The notes beneath the pieces are model-generated. The model did not search any database. It was not told where the DNA came from and saw only the letters and a list, made by a program, of their open reading frames with translations. Below, piece by piece: positions 56,165 to 64,000 of a stretch of 64,000 bases of DNA (position 1 is its first letter; each line of letters begins with the position of its first letter). The stretch spans positions 62,001 through 126,000 of the forward strand of contig CALYLW010000345.1 of assembly GCA_944989445.1 (NCBI GenBank), given 5' to 3'. Source of the stretch: Ampullaceana balthica (Eukaryota; Mollusca; Gastropoda; Lymnaeidae). Position numbers and translations under genes: made by a program.

Positions 56165-56560
56165 ACCGACCACCACCATGACGAATCCGGCAGCAAGTCA
56201 CGTGACACTTCCGGTTATAGATCACGTGGCCACATCCGACAGAAGATCATGTGACCGACAGGAGATCATGTGACCGCCATCAGACATGGGTGATAAAAGA
56301 ACACTGTTTGGCTCCCCTAGACACAAATGAAGAAGGACACAAATATATTTCAGGCGACCGAAACTACTCGATATTCAAGCACGTATGAGGTTTGTGTTTC
56401 GCGAAGCACATATATCATGTATGTGGTTTGTCTTTCGTAGAACACATGCGTCATGTCTTTGCTTTGTATTTCGTTGCGCGGCTAAGCCATTGATGTGGTT
56501 TGTCTGTCAATAGAGCACGTATGTGGTTTGTCTGTCAATAGAGAATTATGTGGTTTGTTT
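56165..56560. repeat. Two loose repeat clusters
   Basis: 56180-56282 has AGATCACGTGGCC / AGATCATGTGACCG three times. 56385-56560 has ATGTGGTTTGTCTGTCAATA-type units of about 40 bp. Confidence 0.6.
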
Positions 56561-58872
56561 TGAGTCTCATGAAGCTCTTATGCCTCCTGTGTTGCATGTG
56601 ATTTCTGAAGCACGTATAAACTGTATGGTTATGGATTTCCCTAATCCCGTATTCCTGATAAGTAATATATGCTAAAATAATCAGGTTTGTAGTTTGAGTC
56701 GTATGGCGTATGTGACACATGACTCGTCTCCATGAATAAACATGTCAGATGATGATACATGTTCCCACGTTCGGTCTTTCTCATAAAGGGCGAAACACTA
56801 TAATTTCATACTCCACTCAAGAACTTCACTCAAATTATCCACACCAACACTCAATTCGGACAACTTTCGCAAATTTAACTTTAGCAAGGATTTTTATTTT
56901 CATTTATTGACCGCTCACTCTCATATTCTCTTGATGTCTACCGCTTTTGCTTTCTCTAAACCTTCTTCCTATAAATTCTCTCTCATTCTCTTTTCAACCT
57001 TACGATCCCGTACAATACTTGCCATCAGTTTCAGTTTGCCTCCTTTCATCTTATCATTTGTGCACACCCTCCCCCGCCCCGCACATCAATTCCTGTTAAG
57101 CACTTCAAATCAGATTGTCAATATGGAGAGTTGATACAACGCCCCATTGATTCCCAGGCCCACATCTCCCTCCTCCCTTTCGCCCCCCCCCTTTCCTAAA
57201 CTTCTGTCAATGATGTTATACCCCCCTCACCGAAAACAATTATTCTAACATGTACCAACACCGCCCCTTCTCTTAAGTTTTGTCATCTCTAAAACTCTCA
57301 TTGTGAAATCAACCTCTTGCTTCCTTTCATTGAACACTCCCCGTCAAACTCTTGTTGCCCCTCCCCCCCCCACACACTCCCCAAAATGTCAACCTATGAC
57401 ATGTCTTGAATTTTTATCTGCCCCTTTCGCATCCCCATTCCCCCTCCCTTCCTCACACACACACACACACACACAATACTCACACCCCCCCCCGACTTGT
57501 TACGTTCCTACGTGAGATTAATGCTGGCGTCAGACCTGGCACCAATGTCTCCGTCAGCTCATCTCCAGTGCAGACGCGCACAAAAGGACCAGGCTGTTTG
57601 GCTATCAGATTCCCGGCCAGCACGACTTAACTCGGCTAATACAAGAAACAGGATTGTGTCTTATTCATGGAAAACAAATGTTGCATTGACACCCGCAGGA
57701 GCTGTGGCCATTCTGGCTGCGACCCCCCTCCCCCACCCCTTCTTGGCTTTATTGTTAATGTGCATGTCCACTTCTGGTCACATTATTTTGAACATCATTG
57801 TTGGGGCACATATCGTCAATAACTGTGCACGGAGCGACAAAGCGGTGCACCGGAATGATATTGTATCACGTTTTATTGAGATTTTTATCCGCAACATTGT
57901 TCCTAAGACATTGTTTTTTAATAAACTGTTAGCATGTTGATAGATATTTAGATAGATTAACTGGGGCCGTCAGTTCGTCTTGTCTGGCACCTTCAAGCAG
58001 AATGTCTGTTGCTAATCCCTTTTTTGTAAAGGACATTGTTGTTTTTGGAATATTTGTCAGTGACGTAAAAAATTATTATTTTTTTTTAATTTAAAAAAAT
58101 GTAAGTTGTTTTGTTGTTTTTGGTTTTTTTTTAATTTTTAAAAACAAAATGTATAAATAAATATTAAAGTAGCCCATTCATTCACATGAAAATTGAAGAT
58201 AAAATCTATTTTAAAAGCTCTGCCTAAATGTTCGGGTACATATGTTTTGTAACACCGTTAATTTGTTTGCATTTTTATGTCAATTTTCTACTGGTACTGG
58301 CTATTAAATTAACTTTTGATACTAGCTATTACATTAACATTTTTTTCTGGCTATTAGATAAACGTTTGTTACTAGCTGTTGATACTAGTTAATATATTAA
58401 CTTGTTTTTATCTTTTTAATGATTTCACCATTGACGGCGTGTCCAGAGACTCTAGGCGTTTACTCGGGTTTCGCGATGTGCGAACAGTCAACAGCACTGT
58501 GTTCGTTGTCGTCGAAACCTGCCTTAAACGCTGACCCCATCAACACTACCAGCTGAACCATTGGGAAACATGGCGTAACCCAATCTTCCTCTTTAAACAT
58601 TCGTAATTAGTTCACAAACGAGATTTAAAAAATATCATTTTAAAAATGTGAGCTGTCGACGAATTATCCACGTCAACACAACCATTGGTCTCGACAGCTT
58701 CTCTTTACACTCCTTTTACAATCAGTATACCCTAATGTTGCTCATTTTATATTATTCCTTCTTTGTTAAAAAAAATATTGCCTAAACAAAGGAAGTTCAT
58801 TGAGATCTAGTGGCTAGAACTTGTGAAACAAAAAGACCAGTGAAGTGTTGGCTTTGTAAAAATATAGTTATT
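56561..58872. other. Large unique region
   Basis: Pyrimidine-rich with C-runs (57180-57190, 57362-57370, 57487-57494). A 147-codon plus frame (57497-57940) has a hydrophobic stretch (LALLLMCMSTSGHIILNIIV) but no recognised domain and C-run interruptions typical of non-coding DNA. 58290-58395 reiterates ACTGGCTATTA-type words. No firm gene. Confidence 0.35.
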
Positions 58873-59120
58873 GCCAGAGGTGGTCTGGCGGTAGCGCGCT
58901 GGGCTGCCGTACCGAGGCTATAGAGAGTCACGGGTTCGAGCCTCGGTGCTGGCAAGGTCCCCAAGTTCACCCAGCTTCTTATGGGTACTTGACATCTATT
59001 GGGGAAGTAAAGGGGGCTGGGCATTGTGCTAGCCACACAATCCCTTGCTCGTAAGCCGTGGCTCAATAAAACTGGTGAACGCTACTTCGTGGTCTGAAAA
59101 GGGGGACTTTACTTTTTACC
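58873..59120 (+). mobile_element. tRNA-derived SINE of a second family
   Basis: The tRNA-like head at 58873-58953 has acceptor arms GCCAG and CTGGC that pair, box A region TGGTCTGGCGGTAG, and box B GGGTTCGAGCC. The 3' part TGGGCATTGTGCTAGCCACA, TCGTAAGCCGTGGCTCAA, and TGGTCTGAAAAGGGGGACTT matches my memory of a 3' core shared by SINEs of distant animals (MetaSINE-like class, name unsure). Ends near CTTTACTTTTTACC. Confidence 0.82.
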
Positions 59121-60263
59121 AGAGAGAGTGTTGGGTAATATGAGATAGCAAAACTCAATGTGAGCCAAAGTAGCAACTTTCATGATAAAGCCACACACTA
59201 ACAGAACAGTTACGTAACTTAAAAATACTATTTAATATATTTTTAATAAGTGTGTATATATATTTTTTTTAAAGGTAGTTAAAGGTATTAACGTTTTTAG
59301 TGAGAAGTTCTTAAACTGTGCAGCACATTTTCATTTTATGTTAGTGCGAATAAAAACTCAGAACTTTTGTGTTAGTTGATCAAATTTTATAACTCACATT
59401 AAATCCCACAATCGATCACAATAAATATCAATAAAACTTAAAGTTCTGAGCCCCCCTGTGTGACTACCTAGGTTGTTACAAAAAAATTATTTTCTGCTTT
59501 TTCAAGCGAGATTCTACATTCCTCACTGCAGCTTGGCTTCATCTTTTTAAAAAAGTTTTTTTGTTCATTTTATTTTCTACTTTTACGGGTTAACAAACGA
59601 TTTGTAAAACTTAATTTCACTCATGGAAATTTAAACTCTGTAACATTAACATTTTTATTAAAATATTTTTTTTCAATTTCATAAAGATCCCGAAACAATT
59701 TTTGAAGTATTTATAATTTTAAACGATAATTGCATTTTCTCTACTTGTTCCTCGACATCGAAAATCAAGCCGCCGACGATCTGTAAATTGAAAATTTGTG
59801 TTCATGGTAAATTATTTGCCATTTTATTTCTGCTTAGACATCGTCATGGGGTGGTACTGTTTATTTGATCACACTTTTCTTGACTTGAAGTCGTGTTAAG
59901 TGTCCTGTTAGCCAAGTTCATCTAGAACGAAATTTGTGAGCAACATTAGAAATTTTCTGTAAACATAAACTTACACATTCTTAATTCTTTTCCTTTCCTT
60001 ATTTATTAATTTCTCTTCTTGTCTGATGAAATACAGGAAACGGCTAAACTTTCAAATTAATATCATTTGGCAATGTTCCTTTTGTTTTAGATTTCCTTCA
60101 GATTTAACTGAAATTAATATTCTTTAGATCTGTTGAAAATTTCAGTAGATAGTTAAACTCACCTTATGTTTATTAGATTTGGGAAGGAATCGATATGAGA
60201 GATTCAAAAAAGACCTGAAAGAAAATCCCCATCAACATGTTCCATTCACAAATTATTTTTCGT
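59121..60263. other. Unique AT-rich spacer
   Basis: I see no gene or repeat. Confidence 0.3.
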
Positions 60264-60296
60264 GAACCTGCTACAGTCACGCTGTAGAGCAGGTTC
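60264..60296. other. Strong hairpin
   Basis: GAACCTGCT-ACAG and CTGT-AG-AGCAGGTTC around a TCACG loop: 13 paired bases with a 2-base bulge. It lies 43 bp before the 540-bp array. Could be a transposon end or transcript hairpin. Confidence 0.5.
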
Positions 60297-60338
60297 TTAA
60301 GAATGTTATTTATTCTGTCACGGCGTTGGGTTGTTTTT

Positions 60339-61960
60339 AAATCCCTTATATTAACTTCACGGCCGTCTCTGTCTCTCTGTCGTTCTGTCGTCATCTCTCT
60401 CTGTCTGTCTTGGGCGGGCGAAAACAAAAGTAAAAAATGACCCACTTCCCGTTATCCGATCGAGCTGAAATTTTACACACGGGCCCGTCTCACCTAACAA
60501 TGCATCGTATCAAAATTTCAGATCGATTGAACGTACGGTAATTAAATTAATGCATTTTTAGTTTATCCTTATATAACGTATGTAATTCAAACTCACTGTT
60601 TGTTATTTTTTTTTCACGGGATTATTCAGTCACGCGTTGACGCGACCCATCGACGTACCGGCGTGCTTTTGTTTACATTTTACGTGTCACGCTGAGCTCG
60701 GTCAAGCGATCGGTGACCAGACTCCCCCCCCCAGGGTTATGAAGCAAAGTTGAGTTAAGACAGATTCAGTCTGTAAATGTTTGTCGCGTTTGAAAATAAT
60801 TAATACTGTAAGTTAGTTATGTCTCATATATAAGGGATTTATAGTCAAAAACTTTGTTTTTACGGGTTTGTTTTATTTAAATCCCTTATATTAACTTCAC
60901 CGGCGTCTCTCTCTGTCGTTCGTCGTCGGGCGGAAAAACAAAAGTCAAAAATGACCCATTTACCGTGATGCCATCGAACTGAAATTTGACACACAGACTC
61001 GTGTCACCTAACAATGCATCGTATCAAAATTTCAGATCGATCGAACGTACAGTTATTAAATTAATGCATTTTTAGTTTATCTATATAAACTATATGTAGC
61101 GGTCGCTATTGTTTACATTTTACGGGTCACTTGACTTCACGCCAGCCATCGGTGAACACATCTCGTGTTTTAACCAGGTGTACCTGCGTGCTTTTGTTTA
61201 CATTTACGTGTCACCCTGAGCTCGGTCCAGCGATCGGTGACCAGACCTTTCCCCTCTCCCACCCCACCCCCCAGTTATAAAGTAAAGGGGAGTTAAGACA
61301 GATTCAGTCTGTAAATGTTTGTCGCGTTTGAACATAATCAATCATGTTAGCACTGTCAGTTATGTCTCATATATAAGGTATTTATAGTCAAAAACTTTGT
61401 TTTTACGGGTTTGTTTTATTAATCCCTTATATTAACTTCGAAATCGTGTCTCTCTCGCTCTGTCTGTCGTCATCTCTTCGTCGGGCGGAAAAACAAAAGT
61501 AAAAAAATGACCCACTTCCTGTGATGCCATCGACCTGAAATTTGGCACATAGACTTGTGTTACCTAACAATGCATCGTATCAAAATTTCACATCGATCAA
61601 ACGTACCGTAATTAAATGAATGCATTTTTAGTTTATCTCTATACGGCATATGTAATTCAATTTCACTGCTTGTTATTGTTTTTCACGTGACAGTTCAGTT
61701 CGCGCGTTGACGCCACATCGTCGATGCACTGGCGTGCTTTTGTTTACATTTTACGTGTCACGCTGAGCTCGGTACAGCGATCGGTGACCAGACCTTTCCC
61801 CTCTCCCATCCCCCCACCCCCATGTTATAAAGCAAAGGGGAGTTAAGACAGGTTCAGTCTGTAAATGATTGTCACGTTTGAACATATTCAATAGTGTTAT
61901 TTATGTCTCATATATAAGGTATTTATAGTCAAAACTTTGTTTTTACGGGTTTATTTTATT
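60339..61960 (+). repeat. 540-bp unit in three tandem copies
   Basis: Units start at 60339, 60879 and 61420 with (A)AATCCCTTATATTAACTTC. They share AACAATGCATCGTAT, AAATTTCAGATCGAT, GTTTACATTTTACGTGTCAC, GATTCAGTCTGTAAATG and end TTTATAGTCAAAAACTTTGT, TTTTACGGGTTTGTTTTATT. Short inverted ends (AAATCCCTTATAT/ATATAAGGGATTT) sit about 500 bp apart in units 1 and 2, while in unit 3 the right arm has GGTATTT. The second copy has a different middle (61095-61180). No open frame. Confidence 0.92.
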
Positions 61961-61969
61961 ATGGTCATG

Positions 61970-62100
61970 AGTTAAGCCCGGGCTGAGCCGTCGGGTAGCG
62001 CTTGAGCTGAAACGTTAAGCCCGGGCTGAGCCGTCGGGTAGCGCTTGAGCTGAAACGTTAAGCCCGAGCTGAGCCGTCGGGTAGCGCTTGAGTTGAAACT
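61970..62100. repeat. GC-rich 43-bp repeat, 3 copies
   Basis: GTTAAGCCCGGGCTGAGCCG then TCGGGTAGCGCTTGAGCTGA, far more GC- and CpG-rich than the surroundings. Directly follows the 540-bp array. Confidence 0.93.
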
Positions 62101-62380
62101 TTCGCCAAATAATTCGTTCAATTATTATTAAAATAATTTAATTTTTATTGGTCTATAAGCTTTAGTCAGACATTGGTCAAAACTGATGGATTAACCCCAG
62201 TTTGTTCGACTAAAACTTTAAAAGCTTAATCCTACCCACAAGCCAAACCTACTGTGAAAATTTCAGCATTCTAGCAAGTCAGAAAACGTGTTAACGAGCG
62301 TTTTGAAAAAGTTGACGACATATACAGATCCGGAAGCGTGCACGAGTTAATATTAATAGGATAGGGGCCTCAACAAAAAG
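62101..62380. other. Spacer between repeat blocks
   Basis: No feature recognised. Probably part of the same transposon complex. Confidence 0.3.
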
Positions 62381-63600
62381 CATGTGGTGTTTCTCGCCGT
62401 AAAAAAAAATATTATATGACGTCATTGATTTAGCTTATCATATATATATTTACGCTCAATTATGTAGCCTAACGCTAAGGGACATCACTCTGCTTCTTTT
62501 TAATTTGCGCTGTAAGCAGTGCTGATTGACTCAAATAGTTATTTTTTGGTGCAGTAATTTGGTGCGCTGCTTTCTAAAGTTAGTTAAAAAATCGTGTGGT
62601 GATTAGCACTGTAAAAATTATTATATAAATACTTTGTTTAATTTTCAGGAATATTTCGTATTTATCATAAAAGGATAAGTTACTTGGGCTTTTGACCAAA
62701 AAATAAAGTGGGCGCCGTAGTCGCCCAACACCCTCAATTTAAATTTACTTTGTGTACATTTAAGGTAGTTTAATATTACGTATCTATCATACAAGGACAC
62801 GTTTGTTGGGCTTTTGAAAAATAAAAGTGGGCGCCGCAGCACAACCTATGTTATATACATACGTTGTGTACATTTCAGGAATATTTCGTATTTATCATAC
62901 AAGGATAAGTTACTTGGGCTTTTGAAATAAAAATAAAATATAAAAAAAACTATTATAATATACTTTGTGTACATTTAAGAAATTTTAATATTACGTATTT
63001 ATCATACAAGGACACGTTAGTTGGGCTTTTGAAAAAGGTGGGCGCCGTAGGCGCCCTTTAAAAAGGGGGGCGCCGCAGCACAAACTAGTAGTTTAATAAA
63101 TGTAGTACAAAACAGTCCATAGCAGTTAAAAAAGCGTGTGGTGTTTCTCGCCGTAAAAAAATATTATATGACGTCATTGTTTTAGCTTATATTTTAATTT
63201 TGGAAAAGGGAACGATGTAAAAAGAGGATTTATAATTATAAAATACTTTGTGTACATTTCAGGAAGTTTAATATTTCGTATTTATCAAACAAGGTTAAGT
63301 TACTTGGGCTTTTGAAAAAAGTGGGGTGCCGTAGGTGCCCTACAACCCCTAGTCTAATATAAAAAGAATCCTAGTCATTCCGTAACGCTGAGGGACATAG
63401 TACAACACACCATAGCAGTTAAAAAAGAAAGGTATCATTTTGGTTTCGAGATTAACAGAGAGTGTGGTATTTCTCGCCGTATAATATTATATGATGTCAA
63501 TTACCCAAACAATTATAAAATATTTTGTGTACATTTCAGGAAGTTTAAAATTTCGCATTTATCAAACAAGGATAAGTTACTTGGGCCTTTGAAAACCTAG
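62381..63600 (+). repeat. Modular repeat complex of Helitron-like family C
   Basis: Module 1: GTGGTGTTTCTCGCCGTAAA then ATTATATGACGTCA (62382, 63132, 63462). Module 2: TTTGTGTACATTT, ATTTATCATACAAGGA, TTACTTGGGCTTTTGA, GTGGGCGCCGTAGGCGCCC (six versions). Module 3: TAACGCTAAGGGACAT (62469, about 63390). CACAACCTA(T) at 62845 and CACAAACTAG|T at 63083 are ends like the family C 3' end. Several nested or rearranged copies. Confidence 0.7.
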
Positions 63601-64000
63601 TTACTTCAAATTCCACATGTTCATATCACTTCATATAACACATTGTTCTGATGACAGCGTTTGAGTACTGGCTACACACAACACGACACGCAGTTTTCTG
63701 CGCATTTCCTTGAATAATTGTTGTATTGCAACTTCAAACTTTGGAACCGTTTGCAACTTCAACCCTAGGCCCCAAAGGAAATCTGTGCTGAGAATTTTAT
63801 GTTCAGTTCTTAGTTTAAGAAATCATTTTGTTCCGGAGAGAATTGACGCTGTATGCCAATGACAGTGCAATCTCAAGGTTCGTTAAAGCCAGTTTCCATC
63901 TTGTTTGCAGGGAAAAGAGTGTGGGGGTGTAGTCGACCACAATATCTTCGAACGTCAATTTTTCCCTTTCCCTTAAAAAGTTTCAGATTTTAAAAGACGG
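63601..64000. other. Unique spacer to the window end
   Basis: No feature recognised. Confidence 0.3.

Noticed and set aside
57497..57940. 147-codon plus frame as a gene
   Set aside because: No recognisable domain, interrupted by C-runs, and no splice or promoter context. Kept only as a noted open frame.

Overview
This window looks like non-coding accessory DNA from a eukaryotic, animal genome. The base composition is AT-rich. There are no bacterial-style operons, several kinds of retrotransposon, Helitron and DNA transposon are present, and there are many minisatellites and microsatellites. The tRNA-derived SINEs with an (AAGAT)n-type tail, the style of the CR1/Jockey-like and RTE-like reverse transcriptase fragments, and the TTAGGG-type repeat fit a lophotrochozoan, most likely a gastropod mollusc. 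The species call is inference. No complete protein-coding gene is visible. By eye, a quarter to a third of the window is tandem repeat and about another fifth is recognisable transposon relics.

Layout. 1-971 is the 3' end of a decayed hAT transposon running straight into a 1.8 kb, 32-bp minisatellite. 3.4-8.3 kb holds a SINE, a MITE with 3-bp target duplications, a hAT-type non-autonomous element and arrays of 18, 19, 43 and 29 bp. 8.8-12.7 kb contains the best host-gene candidate: two or three small exons with consensus splice sites and matching phase, separated by large arrays. 13.5-19.7 kb has a CR1/Jockey-like LINE 3' end, two Helitron-like elements and a second exon-like stretch at 19.3-19.65 kb. 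21.5-25.4 kb is almost all minisatellite (25, 25, 14, 16 and 18 bp). 25.8-28.3 kb has a palindromic DNA element, a tRNA-like relic and an RTE-like LINE fragment sitting inside a 13-bp array. 29.5-34.1 kb is again arrays (31, 32 and 35 bp). 34.3-36.5 kb is a Helitron-like element with a partial second copy. 36.6-37.8 kb is a LINE split by a small hammerhead-motif retroelement whose sibling lies at 41.7 kb. 38-46.4 kb is mostly arrays, a LINE tail abutting a Helitron, and a possible minus-strand first exon. 46.8-49.1 kb carries a third Helitron-like family, a second SINE, an RNase H/zinc-knuckle LINE fragment and a second MITE copy. 49.4-55.4 kb is arrays plus a Helitron that still encodes a helicase Walker A motif. 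56.6-60.3 kb is mostly unique and has another SINE. 60.3-63.6 kb is a triplicated 540-bp unit followed by modular GC-palindrome repeats.

The parts relate by parasitism and nesting rather than as a pathway. SINE and LINE share a 3' stem-loop and tail, which suggests that the LINE machinery copies the SINE. Helitron-like ends flank helicase debris. Insertions inside other insertions give a relative order of events.
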